Source of the DNA: Amblyornis subalaris
Lineage: Eukaryota > Chordata > Aves > Passeriformes > Ptilonorhynchidae
NCBI GenBank assembly: GCA_018881555.1
Contig: JACAXG010000107.1
Location: 1,392,406 to 1,456,405, forward strand
Direction of reading: 5' to 3'
DNA: 64,000 bases
Shown here: one piece after another, positions 47,131-60,060 of the stretch
How positions within the stretch are numbered: the first letter of the stretch is position 1
Layout of the letters: each line of letters opens with the position of its first letter
Made by a program: the position numbers and the translations under genes
Notes under the pieces: model-generated
What the model was told of the DNA's origin: nothing
Seen by the model: the letters and a program-made list of their open reading frames with translations, nothing else
Databases searched by the model: none

Positions 47131-50100
47131 GTTTCTTCTTGGCAAACCCAGTTTATTTAACCTGTAGGAGATTTACATTACTATTTTCTAAGCACTAATT
47201 AACAATATGGCAAGCTGAGGCATTAGGGTACCCAAAGTAGATGTTTTGACCCTTTTCATTGCTCCAGCACTAAAAGATTCAAAATCTGGGAGCAATTTTC
47301 ATTTCTCAGCTTGGAGAGAGCATTTTCCACTAACACTACTGAGGAAAATTGTGGACATATTGAAAGTTTGTTTTGCCTTTTTTTTTTTTTCATTNAGTCC
47401 TTATCTTATAATTATTTACTTTCCTCTTAAATCATTGTCTACAGGACTTTGACACTGTGTTATTTAGCTCTGTTAAAAATCTCAAGGTAAAGAACTCAGA
47501 ACAGGGAAGAGAACTTACTGGGAAATTTTAAACTCTCTAATTTTGAAAACAATGTTGATCTGCTGGAAATAAAGTCACTGGAAAAATAGTTCTTATATCC
47601 ATAAAAAAAAAGGTGTAGNAAAAAAAAAAAGAAAGAAATTGCTGGAAAACCCAACTGTTTGGGTAAAAAAGGGTAAGGAATATCTCACTTTAAAATTTGT
47701 AAATTTAGACTAGAATTAGTTAAATAAAATGAGAAAAAATATGTTTGTCAAGAGAATATCTCTTAGCTATAGAGTTAAAATAATAAATGTTATGTCCCTT
47801 TCTTTTAATATACCTCTTCCTTAATAAAAACCCTGTTTCTCTTAATATTTTTTTTATCCTTTACATCCTCCAGACTCACAAGAGACATTGAATGAAATAC
47901 TTACATTTACCAAAGTTTATATTCTGCATGTGCACATAGTCATTAATATTTTATAATATTTTTTTCCAATTCAGAATAAAGAAAATCTGTAAAATACACC
48001 TTAAATTACAGTTCTCATCAATCTCNAAATGTGAGAGGATTTAAAAACATACATACAGATTATAGTAGTGAGAAGATAGCTAAAGAAGCAATCCTGCCAT
48101 GTTTGAGCTGTTCAAAATGATTCATATTACAGTAAGTTTTCTCTCTTCTTGTTACAGTCCTGATGCCTGACTGGTCCTTGGAAGTCAAAACAGAGAAAGT
48201 TTGGAACAGACCAAGCAGCACGTGGCCAATCTGGAAAATTCACTGCAACAGGAAATCATTGAGACAAATTCTGTGACTGCATCTAATAAGAAACTCAATA
48301 ATTTTACGGCTATTAGCACCACAAACTAAATCTGTAAGGAATGGTAATCAAATATCACACTTCAGGGCATAAACTAATTGTCCAGCAGGTCAGGAAATTA
48401 TGCGTTGCTCCTGTGTTACACAAATGTTTAGATGTCTTCTGAGTTTTCATCTCTTCTCCTGAAAAAAAGGGGGAACCAAGAACTGAATGAACCTCCATTG
48501 TTGGATGGAGGAAAGAAGAAATCCAACATTGTAAGGGATGAAATAAATGTTGTATTAATGTAAAGCTCATTTTTCTNGATAAGTCCACTATTTAGCACAT
48601 AACATCTTTCATCTGTATCATATTCCTAAATAACTTAAATTAGAACTGTGCCTGAGAGAAATTAAAAGAGATACAAGGAGTCAAGGAGTATTGTTTCAGG
48701 GTTGCTGTCTGACAGAAGTTTACCTTCGCAAGAGATTCTTTTTCTATTCATTTCCCTTGGTGAGTAAAATCAGAGATGATGATGTGACCCCAGCTTTCCA
48801 GGGTGAAACTGTTATGACAATTAATGGGGAAAAGGGAAGGACATGTCAGGACAGATCCCCATCTCTATACAGAAACATATATAAGGGGCTGTGTCCAATT
48901 TTTCTTTCTTAAAAGGCACAGAAAGAACAAAAGAAAGGAAAAAGCATCTTGCCTTAANGCTAGGATGCCTCTATTTCATTGTTTGCCTACAGGGCTGCCC
49001 TGAATCCTTGATCCCATTCCATCACAATACAAGCAGCAATCATTTTTTCTTCAAAGGACAAATGTGGCCACTTATGGGGGGGAAAAAAAAAGGAAAGGAT
49101 ATGCTTCTCCTAACTCAGAAGGTCTTTACTAGGAAAACCCACCATTTGGGGGAGATTTGCAAGGACACATCTAAGTAGTGGTTATCAGAAGCTGGGAGGG
49201 TCTGCGAGAGAAAGGTCAAGTCTATACATATCCTAAGCATTTGCTACTTGCTGTTGCCAGGCAAAGGTTAGCAGGCTAAATGAACCTTATGTCTAACCCC
49301 ATGTGGTATTTTTTGTGTTCTTATCTGAACTCCTGTCATGCTGAGCAGAGCAGCTCACACCTGACATTTTTCCCTTTATGGCCTTTTAAGCTACTAAGTC
49401 TGATTGGTACAGCATCCTTAGGGAGCGGGAAGACGTGGGGCAGGGGGGAGAAGGGGGCAGGCATTTGTAAGTCAGGAAAAGGATATCTCTCCCTCATAGG
49501 CTTTCAGTCATCTGCATGGCTGTTTCTCTCCATACCTTCCCTTGGTGACTAAAATCTGAGGTGGCAATCTGATCCTCGGTCTTCAGTATCAGTGATTTTG
49601 GTGGCTGCCCATGAAAAGGAGGAAAAAGAAAATAATCTCTCCTTGTTAATGAAACATTTAAATCGTAGATTTTAATCACATGTCAGGAGGCTCAAAGTTA
49701 AGGTTGCCACAGCAACACTACAATAAAGCTCTTTGCACAGAGCAGTTAGNGAAATGCACAGTTTAATTAAAAATTGTCTCAATTAACTGACAGTTTTCAT
49801 CCCCTCCAATCCTGCTCTCTCCTTCTCCCTCTCTGAAATGTCATTGAAAAGAGGGGAAGGACAGGAGCCATGGTGGCAGAGCAAGGCAGANAAGGCCTGA
49901 NTNTAGGTCATGGTGTCAGAGGCCAGTGCAATGCACATAAAATTTGCTTTCCACCTGTGCAAGTCTCTAAATTCATCATGAGTTGGCAGAAACAAAAGAT
50001 TTGCTGGAGTCTAGGTGGAAAAAAGAAAACNAAATTCTGTCCTGCTTTCTGCCACTGTGGAGGGTGTTCTGCTAACAGAGAGGTTGGGATGTTTTGNGGA

Positions 50101-50370
50101 CCCAAATTATAAAAAGGTGAAGGAGAAAGGGAGAACAGCTTCCGGGGTAGCAGCATTGTCCAGTGCTTGGATGACCATAAGTGGTAAGCACTCAGTGACC
50201 AACAGTGACATCAGTCAACTGATGTGCCTCAAAAGAAAATAGAAATTGTGATGACACAGATACTTCCTGCAGAATGATACTATGGTGCTCAATTTTTACA
50301 AGACAAGTGCTTTGGGATCCTCAAAGAGCAATTATCAGAGAAATGTGTCATCAGCATGACAAGGTGATTT
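47131..50370. other. Unique AT-rich DNA with one diverged repeat pair
   Basis: Two related segments of about 70 bases, 48736-48812 and 49521-49586, share 'cccttggtga' plus 'taaaatc' and a similar continuation. A-rich tracts occur at 47603-47637 and G/A-rich ones at 49076-49100. No gene recognised; the short frames at 48691-49178 and 49280-49552 have no domain. Confidence 0.5.
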
Positions 50371-50374
50371 TGCC

Positions 50375-51290
50375 TTGTGCTTTGGTGCAAGGCAGGTGTC
50401 ACTTCACGCCCTCCCTCATCCCCCTGCTTGTTTGGTACCTGCTGTGCTTCCCTGCCCCTCGGTGAATCGCTGGTGTCCCATGCCAGCAGCAGAAGCTTAC
50501 GCCTGGCTCAGTCCTGATGCCATTGGAGCAGCAAGACGTGGTGAGTGCTGGGCCATCCAGCATTCACCTTCCCCCTTCCACTCCCCAGTCCGAGGTCAGA
50601 GCCTCCTGCTCCGCAGGCAGCGGGGATGGCAGAGCAGCCCTTTAAAAGACCACAGGAGAAGCGGATTTGACGTGGGCTCATGGGGAAGGAGCCAACAGAA
50701 ATGAGAAGAGGCAGCCAAAGGTCACTCTGGCCTGCCAGCTGTAAAAACAATCCAAGTGACATGGCAATAAAATCCAGGCTTGGGAGCGACCTCCTCCAGC
50801 TCCTAATGGTGCACTCGCTTACCCCTCCGTGCTCCCGCCCGCCGCCTGCAGAATGCCAACGCGGAGACGCAAGGAAGCCAGCGGGAGGGAAAAGGCAGGG
50901 AGCAAGGGTTGCACAGAGGGAGAGGAAGCTCTGTCTGGCAAAAGCCAGGGATGATGGGGGGGCAGCCACCGCAGGACGCTGAGATGGAGCGTTTTAAGTA
51001 CATTTCAGCAGAGCACGTTTGCTCCTAAGAAATCTAATATCCTTTGGGTCAGTGCAGGCCAACTGTTAGATATAAAGAATTCATAGCACTTGCAATCCCC
51101 AGATGAACCATTTTCAATTCCTCATGTTTCTGAAGAGCCGTTGCGCCGATCTATCAGCAGTGGCTGTGCTCCATAACGAGGGCCATCTCCTGCCTTAGTG
51201 CCAAAGTGTAAATATTGCATTGCAGCAAGCAGCAGTAGATAATGCATAATAATGAGCTGGGTTTGTTGTATGATGTGCTAACCAGAGCTC
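50375..51290. promoter_or_regulatory. GC/CpG-richer block and adjoining candidate conserved DNA
   Basis: At 50380-50990 base composition shifts to GC-rich, densest at 50825-50885 with 'cccgcccgccgcctgcag' and several CpGs. This opens long frames on both strands (50375-50704, 50508-50969 minus, 50680-50982) that contradict each other and match nothing I know. From 51000 to 51290 the sequence is AT-richer but keeps isolated CpGs ('gccgttgcgccgatc') and homeodomain and GCAT-type cores ('tgcataataatgagctggg'). The block is too weak for a classical CpG-island promoter, and no first exon is visible. A conserved regulatory element is one reading; it is inference. Confidence 0.25.
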
Positions 51291-51310
51291 TTGAAAACAA
51301 TGCATCAAGT

Positions 51311-51365
51311 TTAAAAAAAAAAAAAACAAAAAACAAACAGAGACAGAGAGCAAAAAAAAATTTTT
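51311..51365. repeat. A-rich low-complexity tract
   Basis: Runs of A broken by single C, then 'cagagacagagagc' and a further A run passing into T. It causes a spurious F-rich minus-strand frame at 51154-51447. Confidence 0.9.
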
Positions 51366-51369
51366 CCCA

Positions 51370-54300
51370 GAAAAATAAAATAGCCTTTTTGTAGAAGTGA
51401 AGTAATCGTTTACAATTCTGAAAAATAGATAACATAGTCAGAAACATGAAGACAAGGATAAAATAACAATTTTGATCTGATAAGCCATTGGAGTCATCGG
51501 TATAAATTCACTTAGACACCAACAGAGATGTAACCAGAGTTGAATTTTCATGCTGGATAGATGCATGTTTTTATATAGTCTCCTCACTCCTCACTCTTAT
51601 TTAATGGGACAGGAATTCTAGCGCATGATTACACATGATGAAAAAAAAAATTGTTTGAGCCAATAGTAATCCAGTGTGAATTTTATGATTTTCATAGCTA
51701 ATTTTTCCAATTCTCATCAGTAACACATTTTTTCTCCCTCAAAAAGCAAGGTATAGCACTGTAATGCTTGTCAATCATCTCGCTTTGTAAGCCACAAGCA
51801 CTTGAGAAATTACTGAACCAGTGCTTGGCAGAGGCCAACAGAATCCCACGAATGCAGTGTGAGTAATCTGGTTCACGGATCTCCATCCAAGAATTTTAAC
51901 AATGTGGGCCAAAAGGAAGGGCAGTTTGCTCTCTTTTTCGTGCATGATATGCTAAAGTGTCTGTGGCAGGAAACAAGCCAGTGGCCCACGTTCAAGTTCC
52001 TCACTGCTGAGGAGATGTGATGTTTGCATGTACTCACATGGGTCCCACCTGGCTCCCCGATGCTCCCTTGCCTGTGCAGCTCTCAGCAACTCAGATGGGA
52101 TCAAGGACTGACAAGNTGCTAAATATCATCAGCTTTCATCGCAAGCAGTGGGGGCTGATGGAGTTCTGCATCTTTCAGGATTCAGTTCTGAAGGTGCCAG
52201 TAGTTTTATAATTCTATCCACTAAGAAGCAGGCTGAGAAAATATTTTGTACAGATCAACACACAGACTAGGCAGCAATGTCTCTTACTCATAGCAGGGCA
52301 AGGATCTATATGCCAAAGGCATATTTTTTCACAGGCTGTGATAGTGCTGTTTCCAGGTGTTTATTCCTTTCTGANGTGTCCAGGAGAACAAGNATTTGAC
52401 AGGTAGTCCACTATTTAAAGATTTTCATAATTAACTTTGCACTGAAGAAAAAGGTTTCCGCGAACCCAGTTCGATCTTGGGAAAACCCAGAAAGCCCAAT
52501 AGTAACTAAATCTTCAAAATATCTGCACTAAGTCTGGCATTTGTCTCATCCAAATTTATCCATCTAAGATTTAGACACCTCTACCAAGCATCTAGGTTTC
52601 CCCACTCATGCTTATAGGAANGGTATATCAAAGGTCTAACTCCTTCTTTTGACTGCAGAGAGACCCTAGATANCTACTTTAGGCCAATAATAAATCAACT
52701 ATTCACATTACAAAATTCTTCTGCACTTCATTTTAAAACCTTCTACATAGAGTTTTTTTTTTTGTCATCACAAGCTAAATAATAATACAATGGAGTAAGA
52801 ACACCTAGGGGTTTATTTAGCATTAGCAGTGAAGATGAGCCCCAGCAGTAGATCACACTCCCCAGGAATTCAGTTGAGAAAAAGAAGTTTGTTTCAGAAA
52901 ACAATACGGTTCAAGCCTCGACTTCAGAAGTATTACAACAAATGTGCAACATTTGATGTGAGATGCTTTAAATGGATTAAACCAGAGAATAAAGTGATAG
53001 TGTGTTACCAGGAAGCCTGACAATAGAATCTAGGGGCTTCCTGGGTATATGGATTAAGTTTTATCTAGACAAAGTGGTTAAAAAACAGGAGTGATTAAAA
53101 AAGTAACAACAATCAAAACCTAAAAAATAACAAAAGAAATTCACAAGNAGCTGAACATCATAATTCCTAGTTCTCATTCTGAGGGAAATTTCTTTTAAGC
53201 ACATCTGATGGGAAAAAAAACCCACCTCCTTGAGCTTGGATACTACCACTAACCAGTGTACAAAGACCCTGAAACTTATCAGACACATCTTAAAAAGGAT
53301 TACATTTATTTTTTTCATTATACTTTTCTTATATATTAAGGATAGACAGCTAAAAACTAAGACCAGATGTAATTAATAACTTGTAGTAGGAACATTTAAT
53401 ACTGCAACAACCTACAATGTCTGTTTCCACATGAAACTGTTGTGTTTNGCATATTGAACTGTAAACTATTACTAATTGCTTATTATTATCCAGCCTATTG
53501 CTATTTGCTAGTATGACCTATTACCAGAGACCTTTAATTTAGACAAATAATTTTCAATCTCCTCGGGCATGGCACCATTAGCACGTCTGACTTGAATGTT
53601 GGTATTTTTGGGGGAGATTGCACTATGTGAGGAGGGGAGTGTAAGCANCAGTCAGTATAAAATAGAAGGTGAAAATACAGAGGTATGAAAACTTCAGTTA
53701 AAACACAGAGAAAAGAACAGAAAAGCTATGGAGCAATTATTCTTCTAGTAAGAAGATTGATTATAGTCAAGTCTTGGACCTGGTCCNTGATGGCAGAACA
53801 AGCTAACACAGAGTCCTAGTTCATAGCAGGACAGAGTTCTCTCACAGACAGGACCTCAGATTAGGATGTGAGTTTTGAAAACNTCTGCTCTCGCTTGGAC
53901 AAATCTTTCTCCACTTTCATGAAAGGAAAATTGGAAGTTTCAGCTTTGGAGGGATATTGCGAAAAAAACCCAAACAACCAACTCTATTCCATGTCTTCAG
54001 ATGTAAGAGTGTATAATCACTTAAATATAGAATATCTTTTACCCAACAGTGGCAGTTAATTCATGACTTCTTCTGTAATCCTTTTTACTTTTTATAAAGT
54101 GAATCTTCATATAACAGAGAACAACAACTTATAGGTTATATCCTTACTAGTGCATCCCTTTGAGCTAAAACAGGATAGAGTTCACCCATCATCCTGCATC
54201 CTAATTCAGTAGTTCACCAGCTTTGAGAATTTACTCACAGTTTCAANATGTATTTACCATCTTTATTCTGGTAAGCAAGACACACTTTAGAAACAGAACC

Positions 54301-57110
54301 ATTTTTGATCCAGAACACTTCTCAAAGAGCTTCCCTAGTTAAAAACACAGATAGCTTTCAGATACAATGTGAGTATGGAAAACAGGTCTTCAACTCTACT
54401 AAGAGTAATCAAACATTTTATTTTCCACTGATCTTTGCATACAGGTTTGTGTCGAATACCAAATCTCCCTGNAGTCTAACTTTAGAGTGCTTTAGTTGAT
54501 AAAAAAAAAAAGATTTTTGTCGTATTCATTGTCTGAAACAAAGATCTGATGTCACAGATACAGATTTTTAAATCATCCGTGAGTAGCCTTAGGTATTTCC
54601 AAATTATCATTTGTGTGCCTTTATATTATTGAAGTGTCAATTTTAGTGCCAGAATAAATCNTATTAAATAGTCATCTGGGATTTCCACTGGTCAAAATAT
54701 AGGTACAAGTCAATTTGTAGGGTTTTCAGCTTGTCTGAAAACCTATTTATGCATTTAGTTTTGTATTTAAAGTACCCTGGATTCTGTCCAGTGGCCGTTG
54801 CTGTGAGTGGAAGACTTACATAAATTCACATATGCCTTTAAAGAAAAAAATGGGCTTTGGGAGTGCTAAACATCCATAGAAATTAATGAGTTCTGTTTAA
54901 AATACTGTCAAAGGCTCATCTGGGAAAATACACATTACTTGGATAACTTAAGATCAGCTTCTGTATTAAAACAGAAGATATTTCACTGCTGGATTTTAAA
55001 AAAATACTGAAGCTTTGTGCTCAAAACATGCANGTAGAAGCCAAGAAATTTTCAGTTTTATTATCAGATCAGCTAATGACTCCCCAGGTGGCCACAGGAG
55101 CTTAATACATCTCTCTCTGTCTTTGTTTGTATATATGATATTTTTTTGTAGTACATTACTAGNATGAAAAAGAATTAAAATGCACGGTACATTTGCTTTC
55201 TCTTGCAAATTTCTCAGGAAAAAAAAAGCCTGAACCAAAACAAAAATCCTCTTTTGTCAAAGCCAAAATAAAAAGATAAAAAAAAGCAACCGTAAAGTGT
55301 TTTGTGTGAGGAATATCTTAACTTAAATTTTGAGCTTATCAGAAAAATGTCCATTACATTTGCATTCGAAGGAAAAAACTATCAGAATGAACCCTTTCTT
55401 GAGAAAAATTATTCAATTAAAGCAAGAACTTTTCAGTTAATTTGTATTAGTATTTAAATCCCAGAGCTATTTCTAGCAGGTATCCGTTTCTGAATTTCAC
55501 CAAATTATTTTGTTACTGCAAATTGGTTTTACCATTCATTATTGCTCTGCCTGAGAGGAATGAAAGAAATATTACTTCACAAATAATCTATTAAAAAGGT
55601 ATGTTTAGCTGGTCATTAAACACAGACTAAACAGTGCCTATTAGCTAAAATTTTGGGTGGCAATGCTGTTTAATATTTAGCATCTGCAGACACAGAAGTT
55701 GTTGCTGACAGTATGAAATACATGAAATTGAATGTATTCATAAAACAAGTGGGGAACCTATTGTCCTCAGAATACCTCCTGCCAGAAAATGCCCAGGTCT
55801 ATAACTGATACAAGCAGTAATACTGGATTTGAGTTTATATTTCTAGAAAAACTGAGCACAACTCTGTATCAAACTGCTTTTGTTGTCAATAGACCCTGGA
55901 AGCGTCATGTGTCTTCCAGCCTCTCCAAGAGGAAGGATAATAGAGAAAGAAAAAGATGTTCCTTTGCTGTCAGAGTGCATCATGCTCCTTTTCCATCCTG
56001 CAAAGTGGAACCTGTGGCTTGAGGAGCTCTGATTGTCACATTGGGCAATTGGGCAATCGTGAGTGGTTTCACAAGGCATTTGTATGAATGTCTCCAGTGA
56101 GCTGTGAGATAGCAGGAGTTCATCTGCGGGCTGCTGGAGCAATTCTGGGCATCACTCGAGGGCAGAGAGTATAAAATATTTAAATTGCCTTTTTCATCTC
56201 TAGAATATCAAGGAAAGTAGCTGCACACTCTGGAGAATGAGGACTCGGTGTCTACTGCTACCACCTGATGAGCCTCTGTGTATCACTAGATCTTTTATAT
56301 TTAGTGAATTTATTTCTTGCACAGTGTGGTTTCCTTGCCCACCCTCTGACACAGAGTATTTTATTAACAGTTTGTGGTTTTGCCAATATACCAGGATCTC
56401 AGTCTTTCAGATCCAGACTTTAATGTAGATCAAATTTTATGATATTATATCTTGCATAAGAAAAGTTCCCAAGGTGAATATTAAAATATGTAATGATACA
56501 TGGGAAAAGTAAAGAAAGCTGCATGCCAGTGCACTCTTCTTGTTCATTTTAATATTCAGATAACCTACTTCTGTCCCCTAAAGAAAATGCAGAACAAATT
56601 TTAAAGTTGGTCAGGCAATGTGCCTTCAAAAGACAATGTTGGGCCATTTTGCTCAGAAGTGTCCAGCTTGGTTTTTGGAATTCCTGTTGAAGGGTCCACA
56701 GCTTCTTCAGAGCCACACAAGATATCTAAGTAGTGTCAGAGTTACTTGAGGTGGCAACTGAATATGTTATGCTGATACCAGCCAAAAGAGTTTTTAAAAT
56801 CAGGGTGTTTTAGTGATGAGGTAGGAACTTCTCTCAATGACAAATTCTTTCCTCTTTTCAAACTGTGGATTGGGTATGTCCTTAGCTAAAGATAATTATT
56901 CTGACTTTCATAAATAAAGTTGTTCNTGGGTCTGACTTGATCTGAAAGCATTTTTCTAGGAGGAAGCAGCTGACAGTTGNATCTTCTTGTGTTGGCTGAA
57001 GTATGAAAATAACTTCTCCTAAANTGTCCATTATTGAGAAAGGACCAAGGCAGAAGAAACGTTCATAGGTGAGCAGCAGCAAAGCCATGACTTAACCACG
57101 GTGCCTTGAG
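51370..57110. other. Unique AT-rich DNA, no gene seen
   Basis: No gene, LINE end or LTR recognised in about 5.7 kb. Small features only: a T run at 52753-52763, a 9-base repeat 'attgggcaa' twice at about 56041-56056, and a CpG-containing 'ttccgcgaacccagttcgat' at about 52455-52474. Frames at 52829-53020, 55789-56022 and 55843-56142 have no known domain. Confidence 0.55.
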
Positions 57111-57285
57111 TGTTGTGGTTTAACCCCATCTGGCATCTCTGCCACACAGACGCTCTCTCACTTGCCCCCAGTGGGATGAGGGAGAGAATTGGAAGGGTAA
57201 AAGTGAGAAAATTCATGGATTGAGATAAAGGCAGTTCAATAGGTAAAGCAAAAGCCACACACAAGCAAAGCAAAGAAACAGAAGA
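57111..57285 (-). mobile_element. Avian ERV LTR remnant (U5 and part of R)
   Basis: The plus strand starts with the canonical antisense terminus 'tgttgtggtttaacccc' and continues 'gggatgagggagagaattgg', 'aagggtaaaagtgagaaaat', 'gattgagataaaggcagttc', 'aataggtaaagcaaaagcc' and 'cacacaagcaaagcaaag'. This is the U5-R part of a bird LTR whose sense form is seen at 36841-36979. The U3 part is absent, so the copy is truncated at about 57285. The minus-strand frame at 57031-57330 is a by-product. Confidence 0.85.
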
Positions 57286-58028
57286 AACCTGTAGAGTTGC
57301 TGTAGGTTTCCTGCATCCTGCTCTGATCACAAAACTCTATTTCTTCTCAAGAAATATGTATTTCATTGATATATCTAGAGCAAGTGGACTAGTCAACATG
57401 GGAAAAGCAGCACTTGGCAATCTGAGCAAGTCCTAGGTTAAATGTAAGTGAAGAAAGGATAGTGCTCCATGATTTAGAATTCATGTATTATGATAGAACA
57501 ACATGATCATTCAATATGGCAAGAAAAAACAGATTTTTATGGCCAAAACAATGCTGCCCATAAAATTCTGACGTATCAATTTAACATTGTTATTTGCTTC
57601 TGCTCTGGATTTTGGGACTGATGCTGTTTATGCATTTCCAAAAACATCTTGAATTAATATTCAGTGTTTACTGAGCCCATTGGATTTCCTGATGTAATTT
57701 GCATTGGTTCATAGCAGCAGGGGCCTTGGGAGAGCCACTACCAAAGAATTAAGCAGTAAAACAAATGCTTTGATCTGTTGAAAAATAGGATCTCCTTCAC
57801 CTTTACTATATGATCATCTGCGAAAAGAAGTAAAAACGGATTAGTCACACCCTTTCTTTATTCCATTAATAAATGAAACAATGTAGCTGCGGTTAAGAGG
57901 ATATGTTAATGGCAGCCCATTTGAATACCAGTGCTTACTGATTATTTGACAATTTTCTGTGATGAAACCTTCAGCCTCACCATGCTCATTACTCAGGGCT
58001 TCTGAACCCTTTCAGCTAAGCCAAATAT
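57286..58028. other. Unique AT-rich DNA, no gene seen
   Basis: No recognisable gene or repeat; open frames are all very short. Confidence 0.6.
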
Positions 58029-58029
58029 C

Positions 58030-58250
58030 CAGTGTTGTAGCATTAAAAGGTGCATTGGGAGATCTGAGATCCAAGCCTGTCCCAGAAGGAAACCTTTTTT
58101 GGTAACCTTTTTTATAACTTTGGAGAAGTCATTTAATCTGCTTGTGCCTGTTTTTTGTCTAGTAAATGTCTTGTTTGTTTACAGACTAGATTGCTGCAGG
58201 AAAGATTGGGAGCTGTTATATAAACTCATATCTGTACAGCAGATGTTAGA
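58030..58250 (+). mobile_element. Ancient CORE-SINE/MIR-like relic
   Basis: Sense-oriented relic: 'agatctgagatccaagcctg' in the place of the family's 'gagacctgggttc' block, then 'aactttggagaagtcattta', 'atctgcttgtgcctg' (family: 'accttgggcaagtcacttaatctctctgtgcctcag'), and at the 3' side 'attgggagctgttatataaa' (family: 'tgagagct...gctatataa'). The order and spacing agree over about 200 bases, which makes chance unlikely. Confidence 0.6.
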
Positions 58251-59940
58251 ATTGGCCAGTTCTGTCTGTTAGGGTCTTTTTCTTTTACAAATAAATAGGG
58301 AACCTTGACCTATCAGCCTTCACCCTAAAATTCCAACAGAAAAGAAATTCATAAACATTTATATTTAATGTTTCACATTGCCCTTGTGTGTGCTGCCTTC
58401 CATCTGAGAGTAGGACCAGCGTTACAAACCTTACATGGTCAGAGAGAGGTTCCAGAAATCCTCACACCATAAANCTATATGCTAATGTTCCAGACCAAAT
58501 GGTTTCTGTATGATCAACCAGTGTATATTTCCAAACTCAGCTTTGAATATCTGAATATTAATGAGGTCCCAACTTCAACTCACCCCTTGCATTGAAGTTA
58601 TTGAAAGCCATAACCTGATTAGGATGTACTGACAGCTGCCTCCTTATAAGGACACAGATTAAATCACCAGAATGCTGCAAATACTTCACACTCCTATTTT
58701 GGAATCTCCAAATTACATCCTGGACTAGGTCTTAGACCATAGTCTTCACCAAAAAAACTTTACAAAATATTTATAATAGCTTGTATCCCTTAACATAAAG
58801 TTTGAATAAGTGTTTCACATTCTCTGAAGACCTTTCCTAGTTAAGTGACAGCTGTTCACTAGATGTGGTGATATCAGATGGCATTGCAAAGCAACTTCTC
58901 GTTTTTCTTCAATGAAAATGAGCTCTTTCTAAGGTAAACATCTTTTGCATTCATGAGATAATAGTTTAACAGTGATGCACAAGTTAGGTGAATAATGAAA
59001 TATGCTGTCAAATGTATTCAAAAATATTGAGAAATTCATCAAATGAATTATTCAATCAATGTTATGGTACCTATCTCTGTAGGTATTTCTACCACAGAAG
59101 TATCTGACAGCCTCTAGAGTAACCATATTTTTTTGTGTTAAATTATTAATGGTGCTTTCATGCCTGAGGCCTTATGGAATACTATGTTTTGCCTTTTATC
59201 TAAGGATCTCAACAAGATTCACAAAAGTTAAACATCAAAATATCCCTATAAAAAAAGCCCTTACAGTATCATTGTAATCCATACAACTGTAAACATAAAC
59301 ACAGCACTCACTCAAATTAACTTGAATTCTGACTCTTTGTGCTTCAGTGGTTTAAATCTCAAACTCTCCATTCCTGTAATTTGTGGAGCAACCCCTAANA
59401 AAAAAACAGTCTCAAAATCTCAGAGTTCAAATAATTTCCAANTGAGTGTTCCACCACCTGACATCTTTTCCCTGGGACCTGAGAAGTTTATCAACAACTC
59501 TCCTTTTCCAGATCTGTACCAAGCTGGGAAATCATTGAAGAAGTGTTTCTTCTGAGATGGCTTTGTGGTAGGTGTTTAAACACGTGGACAGTGCCTTTGA
59601 TATAAGTTATGAAATAGATGGGAAACCTGTGCTGTGTTCGAAAACAGGATGCAGCTTTTCATCACTCAGTCAGTGGTACCAGAAATTAACAGTACCATTC
59701 ATAGTTTTATGAATCTTCCTTAATTTCTATTAAAAATAGGAGTTAATATGTCCCAGAATGAGGTTGAAAACACAAATTTTGGTTTACAGTGGTAAGCCTG
59801 GCCATCCCACTCTCTAGGGATGGATGAAACCATCCATTTTCTNGACTGCTCAGTAAATTTGTGTCAATTTATGGGAGCAGCTCATGTCACTTGCATATAG
59901 CAGCCCTCCTTGTGATTGCAGTGAGACTTTCTGGTTTGAA
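58251..59940. other. Unique AT-rich DNA, no gene seen
   Basis: No gene or young repeat recognised. The frame at 59322-59555 (77 codons) has no recognisable content. Confidence 0.6.
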
Positions 59941-59944
59941 AATA

Positions 59945-60060
59945 AGCAGATGCCCATTTTATTAAAGGCTTAAACTGAAGCAGGGATTTTAAATGACTTG
60001 TCTGAGCTAGTAGGAGTCTGTAGNAGAAACATTCCCAATAATATGTTTCAACTACCAGGT
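59945..60060 (-). mobile_element. Possible MIR-like SINE relic
   Basis: Plus-strand 'gcagatgcccattttatta', 'aaactgaagcagggatttt', 'aaatgacttgtctgagctag' and 'taggagtctgtagnagaaac' follow the antisense order of a MIR/CORE-SINE core ('cccattttacag', 'aactgaggcacagag', 'aagtgacttgcccaaggtc', 'gtctgtggcagagc'). Divergence is high. Confidence 0.5.

Noticed and set aside
50508..50969. 153-codon minus-strand frame and overlapping plus-strand frames
   Set aside because: Explained by local GC-richness removing stop codons; opposing frames conflict and no domain is recognised.
57111..57330. 99-codon minus-strand frame that could be taken for a small secreted protein
   Set aside because: It lies largely in the U5-R remnant of an ERV LTR.
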